64,000 nt of DNA from Magicicada septendecula. Lineage: Eukaryota > Arthropoda > Insecta > Hemiptera > Cicadidae. The position numbers and the translations under genes are program-made. The stretch lies in the NCBI GenBank assembly GCA_034769895.1, contig CM068373.1, positions 200,426,134 to 200,490,133 on the forward strand. Reading direction: 5' to 3'. Shown here piece after piece: positions 9,660-21,129 of this stretch. Every line of letters starts with the position of its first letter. Position 1 is the stretch's first letter. The notes below the pieces were generated by a model. That model saw nothing but the letters and a program-made list of their open reading frames with translations, ran no database searches and was not told where the DNA came from.

Positions 9660-10490
9660 CCGAATGGTCATCTTCATTTGTCGCGTACGATTACATATAT
9701 TGTATATATATATATATTAACATGTATTTAGTTGTATTTCATTCAATTATAAATAATATATTTTAACTTATATATTATAATGTGATTTACACATATTTCA
9801 TTTGATTTTATTGTAATTCTACACAATTGTGTATGCGTTTACATAATGTTATAATATAATGTGCTTACACATAATTCATTTGATATAATTGTATACAATT
9901 GTATTTTTTTTAATTTTCACTACTGTGTGTGTTTATTTCATTTTTTTTTGTACAAATTTGTCATGTCATAATGCACTTGTAATTAGTTTTACTTAGTTGT
10001 ATTTCGTATACAATTGACATATTGCACATGTTTACATTTTTAAATTTTCACTACTGTGCGGTTTACATATTATGTATTTTAAATTGTAATATATTTTGAT
10101 TACATATATTTTAATTATTTGTAATTAAACAGTATTGCTTTTTTTTTAATTGACACTACTGTGTGTGTTTATTTAATTTTTTTTTACATATTTGTCATGT
10201 CATAGTGCACTTGTAATTAGTTTTACTTAGATGTAATTCGTATACAATTGTCATATTGCACATATTTACATTTTGTAATTTTCACTACTGTGTGCGTTTA
10301 CATATTTTGTATTTTAATTACATGTATTTTATTTATTTGTAATTAAACAGTATTGCTTTAACATTTTTATTGTTTTTAATTTCAAAATTCCTTTGAACAT
10401 AACTTATATACATATTCATAACTCAATATACAAGCTAGAACGTGTTACATAGAACTAATTTAAAAAATCAATTTTATTAAACAATAATTG
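9660..10490. repeat. AT-rich block with a 236-bp tandem duplication
   Basis: The segment around 9905-10140 is repeated at about 10141-10375. The CACTACTGTGTGTGTTTATTT landmark occurs at 9918 and 10154, an offset of 236 bases. The whole stretch is strongly AT-rich with many short TTTACATATTT-like words. No gene is visible. Confidence 0.75.
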
Positions 10491-10853
10491 CATGATTATA
10501 AGGATGGTCTGTCAGCAAAAAAAATAACTCCACATGTGAAAATCACAGTGGGAGCCGATACCCGCCGCCGACAACATGGACGACGACCACTCCTGGCGGG
10601 CATCAAGCCACGACCAGGCCGCCGCCGGACGGCGAACGGCGAACGGCGTTCAAATTTTAATACAGTTCACAAGTTGACAACAATGCAATACACGTCACTC
10701 AGGCTATTCATACCGATGATAGACCGCCCCGACAACATGCACAAATACACCGACCAATCTACGTCCAGGCGGCGGCCCTGGCGGTAACCTGGCTGCCGCC
10801 GGACGGCGACCAGGCCGCCGCCCAGCGACGATGACGACGTCAACGACGACGTC

Positions 10854-10958
10854 AACGGCGAACGGCGAACGGCGAACAGCGAACCGCGAACAGCGAACCG
10901 CGAACAGCGAACCGCGAACGGTGAACTGCGAACCGCGAACGGTGAACTGCAAACCGCG
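10854..10958 (+). repeat. Heptanucleotide tandem array, 15 units of AACNGCG type
   Basis: Fifteen consecutive 7-base units run AACGGCG, AACAGCG, AACCGCG, AACGGTG, AACTGCG and so on, with no change in register. The variation is mostly at positions 4 and 6. Long frames across it on either strand are artefacts of the repeat. Confidence 0.95.
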
Positions 10959-10969
10959 AACGTAGCCAG

Positions 10970-11089
10970 TGACGTCACGATGACACCAGAGATACCTGAC
11001 ATAGGCCAGTGACGTCACGATGACGTCAGAGCTAGCTGTTTTAGAATCCCCCCCGGATGTAGGGGGGGTACTGGAACATGATGACGTCA
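10970..11089. promoter_or_regulatory. Cluster of four TGACGTCA palindromes (CRE/bZIP-type sites)
   Basis: Perfect TGACGTCA occurs at 10970-10977, 11010-11017, 11021-11028 and 11082-11089. The first two are part of a direct repeat (GCCAGTGACGTCACGATGAC) 40 bases apart. TGACGTCA is the classical cAMP-response/ATF-CREB binding site. Four in 120 bases at an element end suggests an enhancer; no gene reads out of it in the window. Confidence 0.5.
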
Positions 11090-11109
11090 TTGTGTTTCAG
11101 TATCCCCCC

Positions 11110-11716
11110 TCCCTCACTACTAACAAAAATTCTGGAGTTTTGTATTGTAGTGTTTTAGGGTAAATAGAATTGCCATAATAAATTTAATACAGTAGGCGTA
11201 TTGTTTTGATTGTGAAACAAAAATCATTTGTTTGATGTTTTAATTCAGTTCACTTATCCCCAATAAGTAAAAACCTTTACATAGGTGCATAAGGTATTAT
11301 CATTTGCTTTAAAAAATTGAATTCCAAAATAATACAAAGACTATTTAAATTAGATTTGTTCCTTTACTGCATTAATAAAACCTGTCATATACGCGTCACC
11401 TTATGCTACATAAATATCAAACACACTTAGTTAGTTAGTGATTAATTATGTTAACAAAACTAGCAAACTAGCAGGGCATTAGCCGATTAACTTACAGCGG
11501 AATAGCCTGTAAGCCTAACCTAACTCTGAAATAAAATGAATTACTTTTAGGAAAAAATCAAAATTTGTTTGTGTTATGTAGGCTTGGGTGTTAAGAATAA
11601 TAGGCTAAGTTCTTTATCACAGTAAATTGTCTCTAGCTCCAGATACTTGCATGTCTACATCAATTGTCATATTTTATTCTTCGTATTGTTAAAAAATGTC
11701 ATATTTTACTTTTCAG
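11110..11716. other. AT-rich non-coding DNA, start of the host-like region
   Basis: No ORF or recognisable element. From about 11484 it belongs to a tandem duplication described separately. Confidence 0.6.
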
Positions 11717-12295
11717 ATGACTGTGAAAGTAGGCCTAGGAGACGTACAGCAAAAAAAGGTACATATAGTTTTAATTGTTATTTATATTCAGTGTATAAAA
11801 GCACCCCTTAACTCTAATCAACTAAAAATATAAAATTAATTAACCCATTTTTGAAAAAGACCCTGTGAGGGAACTGACTCCAGTTAAATGAAATATGTAT
11901 TCTGTATTAAATGCTTATTCTGTATAAATATCAAGTTACTGATACCTTTACACAGAATAATTTTATTTAGATTAAGTCTGGCCTATGATAATATAACTGA
12001 TTTAGCTAAACTTACTGCGGATTAGCCTGTAAGCCTAACCTAACTCTGAAATAAAATTAATTACTTTTAGAAAAAGATCAAAAGTTTATAGGCCTGGGTG
12101 TTAAGTATAATAGACTAAGTTCTGTGTCACAGTTGAATTATCTTTAGCTCCAGAACTTACACCAATAGTGCATGTCTACATATATTTTCATACTTTACTT
12201 TCATATTTGACTGGGAACGTAGTAAGTTCAGTGTTAATTTATTCATGTTACCTTATATTCGGTGTATAAAACCACCCCTTAAACTCTAGTTAACT
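11484..12295. repeat. Two diverged tandem copies about 520 bp apart
   Basis: The landmark AGCCTGTAAGCCTAACCTAA occurs at 11504 and 12024. Similarity continues through 11484-11815 and 12004-12295, including a shared GTGTATAAAA/ACCACCCCTTAA stretch. The first copy contains the candidate exon at 11717-11758; the equivalent place in the second (about 12205-12235) is decayed. Confidence 0.75.
11717..11758 (+). CDS. Candidate exon 1 of an unrecognised host gene
   Basis: A 42-base segment lies between a TTTTACTTTTCAG acceptor-like sequence and a GGTACAT donor. It contains an ATG at its first base and, read from there, is open and ends in phase 0, matching the next candidate exon. No homologue is recognised. 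The assignment rests on splice-like signals and phase only. Confidence 0.3.
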
Positions 12296-12659
12296 TTATA
12301 ATCAGGAATATATTATTCAATGTTAATCATTTGAACAGTTTTTGTTTTTCGAGTTTGTGTGATTATATTAGAAATCTTTTTCAGGAATCTTCAGTGCAGG
12401 GATGTAACCAAGCAATAGTGACTTGAGTTCATTTAAATTAAAATAGATTACTATAAAATAGCAACTAGATTATGCTGTAAATTTAATTTTTTTTAGAAAT
12501 TTACACAAAATCCATTAACTTTTTGTAAATTCATAGTGCTAACCTACAAATATTGTGCTAGGTTAAGAAAATAAATTATTCTCTTAATTATTAGCTTAAT
12601 ATTATTATAATTATTAACTTAGTGAAAAATTATGTATGAGTTTTGTAATGATCTTTCAG

Positions 12660-12768
12660 GTTCCTCCTGAACTTTCCAGAATTGACTGGGAAAAAATGAC
12701 TATTATTGCACCATCAGTAGTATCGACATCAGATGATATTGATGTGGAAAACATATGAAGTAGAGAAG
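12660..12768 (+). CDS. Candidate exon 2, with an in-frame TGA
   Basis: A 109-base segment runs from a CTTTCAG acceptor to a GAAG|GTAATA donor. Only one frame is open: it reads VPPELSRIDWEKM at its start and runs 32 codons to a TGA near 12755, about 12 bases before the donor. Either this is the real end of the protein, or the TGA is a mutated CGA/AGA codon, because the next candidate exons continue in the same phase. Function is unknown. Confidence 0.35.
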
Positions 12769-13541
12769 GTAATATAATCAAAGCAATTTAGCCTATAGAT
12801 AATTTAAATTTTTTTTTTCTGTTTGTGAATTTTGTAACATTAGCATATTTGATTTAATGTTTGTTTCATATGTAGTGTTAGGTTTACCTAAATTATCTTT
12901 ACTTGACAAACTAGACTTGTATAGGTACTTTAAATCAATTAAGAAAATCAGCTTTGAATGTAGCACAATTAATTCATACCATATTTCATTAATGTTTTGT
13001 TTTCAAAGCATTTTTTTGTTTGGGTGTTAGCCTATTTAATTTGTGTTATGGCAAAGTTAATTTTCTGCATCAGGAATGTCCTATTTCATTGAGCAAGCTT
13101 TATAGGAGATTTTGAAGTTTGTGATAAAATAGCCATTAATGATTCTTTTGTCTTGTTAATAACAACAATATAAAGTTATTAACAGTCCCATTTACATTTT
13201 AAATGAGAAAATTTAGTAACATAGTAGTTGGAATCATTTTTAATTAGTAGTATTATGTGTCAATGCTTTCAAATCAGGGGCTTCCTTTGGAAAGTATAAT
13301 CATACGATAATTTTAAGATAAGTATTGTTAGAAGCTCTAAATAAGTTTGTTTATATTATTTTTTATATAAAGAGTTTTGGAAGCTGCTGGAAAACAAAAG
13401 TTCTTAATAAAGTACATAATTAGTTTAATAACATTATTTCCCATAAAATTGCAATTATTTCATTTAGTAATTTGCACTTTTGTTGATACTGGCAATGATA
13501 ATTATTTTTCTCTGTTAGCTAAAATTCTTTCTTTGTTACAG

Positions 13542-13603
13542 AGTCCATTGTTGTAGAAGCTCTTATATCGCCAGATGATTGTGCAAAATTTATAAGTTTG
13601 GAG
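13542..13603 (+). CDS. Candidate exon 3
   Basis: A 62-base segment follows a good pyrimidine tract (TTCTTTCTTTGTTACAG) and is followed by GTAAAT. In the phase inherited from exon 2 it is fully open and contains EALISPDDCAKF. Lengths 109 + 62 return the frame to phase 0. Confidence 0.35.
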
Positions 13604-16600
13604 GTAAATTTCTCCTTATAGAACTGCTGTATTCTTATATAGTTATCTCTCTCTGACCTCTATTTTGCACTATGAGGTGTACACTTATTTCCATTCTTAT
13701 TTGGTATTCTTTTATCTCTTTCTACTATTATTTAGTTACAATAGTTTAATCATAGTAGTCTCTTTATAATTGGTTTAGTGTTTTTTGTACACTGGTCTGT
13801 CCCTTAGTGTATATCATTGACTAACATTATTTACACCTAGTGTCACATGACAGGTGTTCTTAATTACGATTATAATACATTATGTCCTTTCTTATAATAT
13901 TCTTATACTATTACAATAGTGGCATTACACCTTACTTGTGGTATAGACATTAACCTTTTACTTCTATTTGGTATTATAAAGTGGTTTTGTTCACGTTTTA
14001 CTTAGTGAATCCCCTTTTGGTCGGTTTTGGTTCACTTTATTTACTTAAATTCTTATTTAAAATCCATTTTGGGTATCTTATATTGGTACCTGTAGAAAGC
14101 TTATCAGTTCTTCTTGGTTTAAGGCACAAAACATTTTGGTTTAGGTAGGCTTTTTCTACTGATAGATGTGAATTTAGGTGAAATTTGTACCAACAATGTG
14201 TATGTTAGGTTGATACAAATTTACATTCTTTTAACCTTATTTTCTCAAGTTTGGTTTTATTAATGATAACTAATAACTCTTTAGTTATTGCCTTTTCTTA
14301 TCTTACATGATTGTTTGACTATTTGAGTAATATTTGTTATTATTATGAGACAATTTTAATACTTCTTTATGTTACATGGGTGCTATGCATAACATGTTAC
14401 TATGCTTTTATTCACAGCTTCTATTCAGTTAACAGTCTAGTTACTTTCATTCTTTTATAACATATCTTGTCCTATACATTTATAATATTATCTGTTGTAT
14501 ATTGTACAGGAATGGGTTTCCTCTCCTTAAAACCCCACTGTTGTGTTTGTCAATTTGTACATACACCTATGCCAATGTGTTTTGAATTATTTTAATTATG
14601 TAAATCTCGGAGATATTTGGAGTTGTGGGATGTATTGATGTAAGTAATTAATTATTAACTTAGCTCTCTAAAAACTATCAGTGTTTGTGTACCTGTAACT
14701 TAAATAATTAATGAGTTATTTTATAATTCCGTTCAACCCTATTATACCTTGAAGAGAATTCTGTCTAATTTTGTATTTTTACTCTCTCTCTTTGGTGTCA
14801 GATAATTCCGCTATAAGCGCTGTAGTATCGGCTCAACGAAACTTATAGGTTATTTCAATGTTTATGTTAACCAATTATTCTATACTTATTCAGTTACTTT
14901 TTTATTCCTAGCTCATTAAACCATACTCCAAATAACAAGATTTTGCCAATATATAAAGGTTCTTTATTTGTTTACTTCTTTAACATTGAATAATATATGT
15001 TCTAATTAACATACGCTTGAGCTATAGATTGTATGAATCGATTGTTGATTATTCTGATACTTTATTTAAATTTAGTTATATAGTGTGCTTTAATTTGTAA
15101 TTAATTTAATTCAGGGTGTGAAGGTTCTTGTAACTGTGGGGAAGATTAAAAATACATAGATAAGAATGCAAGATTTACAAATTTAAAGTGTTGTGTAGTT
15201 AGTATGATTAATATAATAATAATTTACCAGACTAGAACGAAGCCAATCGTGTAGGCGGTTGATTGATAAATTTACTGTTCTGGACAATTATGCCGTACGA
15301 TTTTCTTTCTTCGATTTAATAGAATGGAATTCTTCTCCTGTCCACTTCGGAATTACAGCTTGGATTGGTTTACAGCCCGATTGATGCTTCTTCTGCAACG
15401 CCAGGATCCAAATACGTTCTTCTCTTGGTTGAAGCAATTAGTGTTGTTCCGTGTTTTTGAAAGGTTATAACTTCTGGTGTAGTGAATATTATTAATTGTG
15501 ATACTGTTAATTCTTTCTATTTGGTTTAATATATCATCAATTCCCTTCGGATATGGGACAGTTCAAGTTCTTCCTTGTATAATCCAGTTATTTATTCTCT
15601 ATTGTGATTTCATACTGTAGTGTTATTTGGATTAAACTGTACTGGTGATAGTCATAAACATTGTCATTAGGATTTTGTGTTTTATAATCGTGTCTGATGA
15701 TTTAAAATATTCCGATTAAATAGATAATTCTTGGGTTTTTTAATCTCATCACATTCAGATCATCAAAGCAATTATTGTCAAATTAACAACTTCCTCTTCT
15801 TCTGTCGTCCCTAGCAACACACGACTTCTTCCTTCCACATGTTTTGAATATAGTGTTTATTTCATATATTTTTTGTCTATTCCTTATCAATTTGCTATCC
15901 TATAGGAATGTAACTTTACCGATAGTTGGTTTATTATTTTCTACACATATTCTGCTGGTTTTTTGATATAAGCCGGTTTTTTTCCTTTTTTTATATTTAA
16001 TCCACTTTCGATATTAAATGTTATTAATCGATATCATGGCATTATGGTATTATCATAATTTGTATAAATTTTATTATATATCATTATTAATTTAATGTTT
16101 TTTCTAGCTCTTCAAATCGTATTCATTAATTATTATTAATTGATGTACCTAACCTTTAGGTTATGAGTGGTTATATAGTGGTTTTGGCTGTTAGGCCTTT
16201 TATTGTAAACAGATCTACCTGTGTTTATAACTGGTACACATCTATAGCCCCTTTTACATAAATTCATACATATAATTAAATCTTAACTATTAACATTTAC
16301 ATAAACAATTATTTTTTCCATATCTAATAACAATTTTATCTTGACCTATGAATCACATATAAGAAAATTCAAATCTATTAACGTTAATTAGCTGCTTCAC
16401 ACTTCATTCTACAACAGTCATTGAATAATACATCTTGTTTCATTATCTTTCATTAACTCAACACATATTTGGTATAACATAACATAAACTTTATCATAAC
16501 ATTTGTTGTCACAAAATAATACCTCTTAACTCAAAATTCTTATTTGCTATTAGTAAATTATTGTTTCATTTTTTGTTTGTTTTTCATTAAACATATATCA

Positions 16601-17359
16601 TCAACTATTGTCTAACTTACAGGTTCGGTTATTCTTGTTAATATTACCTTGCATCCTTATTTACCTGTATCTATGATTATAAATATAATTATTAGCTCTT
16701 TGTTCTATCATGGGGTTAAATATTGACTTGTTTATTATTCTGTGAACCTTGTTTTTATGTAACTTGAGTGCTAGCATTTCTGTTGCGTTACAATATTGGT
16801 CATCTCAGTTAGTCAGTTCTTGTCCATCTCTTCAATCTGTAAGTTGTTCAGTCATTGCATATACGGGTAAGATGTTCTATAGTTGACTGGCTCTTGGAAT
16901 CTATATTTTATACCATGGTTGTTAGGTGTCTTTCTCGTAGTATGTTTCTTCCTTGTCTTCATTGGTTCCTTACTGACCGAAAACTATTGGGTTGTTGGTT
17001 CCTGTGGTACAACCATTGTTCGGTGCATCTTCTTTTTCTTATAATGTTATTTCACTTGTTAGTTACCATTAGTTTTATTAACTCTTATTGTTGTGAGTTT
17101 ATCCTTGGTGATGAGTAGCTCATGTAGTTTCATGCTTGGCCTTTTAGAAGAAACACTTGGTTTGTCTCTTTCACTCAATTATTGACATGTGTTAATATTT
17201 TGGGTTACTGAAATATTTGGGCTCATATGTCTCGTTACAATATTAACTGGTTGTAGGCATATAAACTTATACACTGTTGTGAGAATTGTACAAAAGTACC
17301 TTTAAGCTAATTTCAAAACACAACATTTCAGAATTAATCACATTTTTTTCACTTTATAG
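13604..17359. other. 3.8-kb T-rich non-coding interval (possible intron with old insertions)
   Basis: This interval is pyrimidine-biased on the plus strand with no ORF above about 87 codons. The bias and patches of higher complexity (for example 15,240-15,480) suggest decayed transposon sequence, but I cannot assign a family. Confidence 0.5.
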
Positions 17360-17422
17360 GCTATGTCACACCAAAAGAAAATGTACAGGTCACTTTCAAC
17401 AACAGTTGACAACAGCTGACTG
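17360..17422 (+). CDS. Candidate terminal exon 4
   Basis: After a TTTTTTTCACTTTATAG acceptor the phase-0 frame is open for 19 codons (begins AMSHQKKMYRSL) and stops with TGA. An AT-rich stretch follows, with AATAAA at 18418-18423 and 18422-18427, which would serve as a 1-kb 3' untranslated region. Confidence 0.3.
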
Positions 17423-18984
17423 AATATTATCCGATGACAAAATACTAAACAGATGGGAGATAGTCACACCAACCAACCATTTTGTATATAGTCTTTAAAA
17501 TGAGATTTTTTTGCTTGTACACGGAAAACCTGGATCACTGTATTAAGATATATATTTTAGATATGTAGGTAAATTTATTAATTTTGAGCTATTAATTTAG
17601 CTAGTGCTAAGCTTTAAAACACAGTTATTTGTATGAAAGAAAAGTACAATTTTGTAGGCCAAGTAATAAATCCAACTATGATTCTGAAAAATTGTCACGG
17701 GTAGGAAAATAAAAATAATAATAATTCACCGATCTGAATGACGTTTTACAGAATCGTGATAAACATAAAATTACTTTTGATAGTGATCCCATGCTCATCC
17801 CAAGTTGAAACTTTCATAATATGTAGAGGAAAACAATATCTTTCACATATATTTTTTTGAGAATTTTAAAAATACAGTTTTTCAAAATTCAGTAAATGCA
17901 ATAATGATGTGTTTATAAAAAATATATATATTTTCAACTAATTATGTTTTATATCATATGAAAGCCCTTTAAAAGAGCTTTCAAATGAACTCGATGTCAT
18001 TGTTCTAGCTTAATTAGAACACAAGTTGTGAACAAATCAATATTGTTGCGCAAGTCAAAAATTTTATTTATTTTTTTCATTTTTGAGCACCCATTACTCA
18101 GTAACCTTTCGTCAGAAAAATGTGAAAAAATTGATTTGTGTTACTATTTATGAATACTACATGCATACTTAATTTCAAATAAATCTAAGAGGGTCAGGTT
18201 GTAGCACTTGTTGATTTGACACGGAATATCTCTTAAATGTAACTTGAAGTTTTCATTTTGTTGTAAACATACCAGTCTAGTTTTTCTATTTATAGTTTAT
18301 GCTTTTTTTTTTAATAATTTCAACTAATTGAACCCCTAATCAATCCTACACTCCCTCGCAGAAAAACCTATATTTAGTTCATTTATATTGTCATCTGAGT
18401 TTAGTTATGTTTGATGTAATAAATAAAATGTTTATTTCATCAAAGGTGTTTTCACTTTTTGTAATTATGTTCTTGTAAATAAATATTCTATGTACTTTAT
18501 GAATGTAATCTTATAGTTACTGATAAAGTAACAAAGCCCAAATGTCTGTGTGGTATTTTTGTTGTAATAATATTTGTCTGATATGTATTATTTTTGCAAT
18601 GTTTTTATGTATCTTCTATGAAGAAATAATTTGTTCATTATCCTTAATAATTATTAATTATTGATACCTTAGAATTGAAACTGTTTTGTATAAATTTTGT
18701 AATAAAAATCAATGTACTTGTAAGTCTTTTTTTATCAATAACCTATTGAAAATAACACATTCCTTGTGCAATGCAAGTAGGCCTACCAAATACCTACCAA
18801 AAATGTATATCCCCAATTTTTGATAGAATATTTGATTTTTGTTGCCATCAGAAATTTACTTTGATTTTACTTTCATGTTCCATAAGGAAATGGAAGTATG
18901 GTGATGGCAAAAAAAATCGTGTTAGAGATTTTTGCAGATTCTGATTATACTACCCTCAAAACATGAAAAAAAGTAATTTATCGA
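17423..18984. other. AT-rich non-coding DNA with polyadenylation-like signals
   Basis: No ORF. Contains overlapping AATAAA signals at 18418-18427. It may be the 3' untranslated region of the candidate gene plus intergenic DNA. Confidence 0.4.
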
Positions 18985-19345
18985 AAAGTGTCTGTGTGTC
19001 TGTCTAGATTTTTTATGGCAAACGATAAGAGCCGCAAATTCAAACAGAATCAAATAATTTTTTGCATACAGCCCTGAATTGTAGAGTATTCAAGACCTAT
19101 TGTTTTTTGTGAAGATCGGTTAAGATAAAGGGGTAGTTTACCTGCAATATTTTATGTTGTAACAAGAGAAATTTTTTCATGACGAACGATAACTGCCGTA
19201 AATTCAAACAGAATCAGATATTTTTTTACATATGTGCCCGAGTTATAGAGGACTCAAGGCCTATTGATTTTGGTGAAGACCGGTTACGGGGAAAGGGTAG
19301 TTTACCTGAAACATTTTTTTGTTGTAACGTAATAGTTTACCTGAT
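18985..19345. repeat. Tandem duplication, about 164-bp unit
   Basis: The landmark AAATTCAAACAGAATCA occurs at about 19035 and 19199. The surrounding units share a GGTAGTTTACCTG ending and a TTGTTGTAAC tail. The small frames there are not genes. Confidence 0.8.
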
Positions 19346-19384
19346 AATTTTTTGTATATATGTACTACGTTATTGACAACAAAG

Positions 19385-19550
19385 AAGCAGTTTGTTTTTA
19401 AAATTCCTTCCCGGCCTGTTTGGCCGTAGACCAATGTTTTCTGCAAAACCAGACGTTTCGCCAGTGCCATCGACTTCCATCATCAGTGAAAATCAAGTGC
19501 GATAACGTGAGGTGGTATACGTTAGTGCCCACAGTAAGTGGCTGAAGCAG
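19385..19550 (-). mobile_element. Penelope-like element 3' end fragment (copy F)
   Basis: On the minus strand this aligns with 61,080-61,320. The shared sequence is a TAACGT-GTACCACC stretch, then CTGATGA, a CAGTCGATGG core and GAAACGT, which is the typical 3' signature of Penelope-like retroelements. No coding part survives on its upstream side. Confidence 0.6.
19451..19488 (-). ncRNA. Hammerhead-ribozyme-like motif in Penelope-like copy F
   Basis: CUGAUGA lies at 19486-19480 and GAAA at 19459-19456, followed by the short self-complementary ACGU and then C as the cleavage-position base. Stem II is imperfect in this copy (AGT/ACT core retained). The same layout, with a better stem II, is seen in the homologue at 61,213. 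Confidence 0.4.
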
Positions 19551-21129
19551 TAAGTAGAAAGAAGTAGTTTCAATGGAAATATTTCATTTCGAAAATGATT
19601 TTAAATATAAATCTTAGAACATGGAAGTCGTGTATGATTCTCCATACCAATATTTTGTTCTTAAGTGTGCTATTAAGTATTAGGAATCTTATCCATGTCA
19701 AGGTATAGGATTACAGCCTGTTTTGCCTTCACTGAAGGCATCTCTTTTCCTTGCCCTACCTATATCTCGTCTTCCCTGAGGTCTGTATCTTATTACTTGT
19801 TTAGGTAGTCCCATGTTTTCCATTCTCTTGATATCCTGCCTCTATTTTATTTGTCCTTCCCTTATTCTGCCGGCTATAGAATATACATTTTACTTGGTAC
19901 TTATATTTTCATTTCATATTTGATATCTAAGGGTTTGCATTATGAATACTCGACACAATATTTTTCTTGTTAGATTCGAAGTTTTAAGTAATTTTCTCTT
20001 AAAAAGTGTGTATGAACATTTTAGCACGACGAGATTGTCTGTTTTATTATTATTCTTAACGTTTTGGTTTTTATTATTAATTTTTGGTTTATTGATTTAT
20101 TCTACCCAATTCAATCTATTATTGAATCCGATATGAATAAATCGGTTTACTTACTCTTTGACATCGTTTATTAATTTTGTTTAAATAGTTTAGAATGTTT
20201 TTTGTTCTATTTCATGAGTTCGATTCTGAAGAAGTTGCGTTGACTCTTCTATTATTAGCTGCGGTGAGTTGCTCTGTACTTTCCTGTATAGACACTAACA
20301 TAAACACAACATGTACATGATACTTAATGTTATTATAACATTAATAGTTAATAACATTTTATTATGGCCTATGCATACTGCATTGGTCATTGTCACTTCT
20401 GATAGTGTCCTTTTTCTTCATCTTGTGGTTTTATTACCTTAACTATAGTTTGTTAAGTGAGTTTACTATACTTTAGGAAGTTACCTTTTTATATGGGTTG
20501 TAATCCTATCAAATTATTCTCGTTATTGCTTGAATATCTCTTATCATTGTTTTGATACCACTGTTATTATTGTGCAGTAGTTCATTCTGCATTTATACTG
20601 AAAATTGCTTTGGTTTAAAGTAACCAAGATTACTTACATCTAGCTGTCAACATGGTTTATTTATTATTATGGTTATTATTAGTATTTGGGTGGCTATAAT
20701 CCTTGAATTTATTTATTCGAATAGTATTCTGCCTCATTCAATGTTGTTGGTTTAGTTCCTACTCTTTTATGATAAGTTTACAAGTAATTTTGTTCGTCAT
20801 GCATCCATTCTATGGCAAGCATATAGTTATAATATACAACAATGGATTATTGTCGGTTTTGTGTTTCTGTATTACATTTGATTTATTTGACTTTATGTAG
20901 TACTGGTATATCTATTGGTTATTATTAGATTACATTTTGTTTATCTTTTACAGTCTTTACTATTGGTAATTAGTGGTTATTTCTAATATCAATTCCTAAT
21001 TTTAAAATTAAAGGTGTACCTTCAATTTCACCAGAAGGAAAGTGGTATGTTGGTACAATGTAAGTAAAACATTTTGTTCTGTTTTCTTTTTTTCATATTT
21101 GGTTCAAACGTACAAGTGAAAAACTTTCT
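19551..21129. other. T-rich non-coding DNA
   Basis: No ORF above 65 codons. A short segment at 21014-21060 has an acceptor-like start, an open frame reading GVPSISPEGKWYVGTM and a GTAAGT donor, and might be an isolated exon; I give it little weight. Confidence 0.4.

Larger units (their letters stand above)
1630..11100 (+). mobile_element. Polymerase-bearing virus-like element (approximate extent)
   Basis: I group the polymerase, the two small ORFs, the AT-rich duplicated blocks and the GC-rich end at 10,560-11,100 as one element. Both extremities carry GCCGCC/GACGTC-rich sequence not seen elsewhere in the window, and ordinary AT-rich host-like DNA begins after about 11,110. The right boundary is an estimate and no target duplication was found. 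I recognised no capsid, ATPase, protease or integrase gene, so this is either a replication-only element, a defective copy, or part of a larger one. Confidence 0.45.
10560..11110. other. GC-rich right end of the polymerase element
   Basis: The sequence changes abruptly to GCCGCC/GGCGGC blocks (10561-10630 and 10770-10825), then GACGACGTC repeats, a heptamer array and four bZIP-type palindromes, and ends in C- and G-runs (11048-11068 and 11103-11113). The base composition echoes the centre of the palindrome at 1560-1660, though I could not align the two as a simple terminal repeat. Confidence 0.55.

Noticed and set aside
10667-11090. Minus-strand frames of 111 and 128 codons with repeated FAVRxSP-type motifs
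   Set aside because: Artefacts of the 7-bp repeat, which has a 21-base coding period in any frame.
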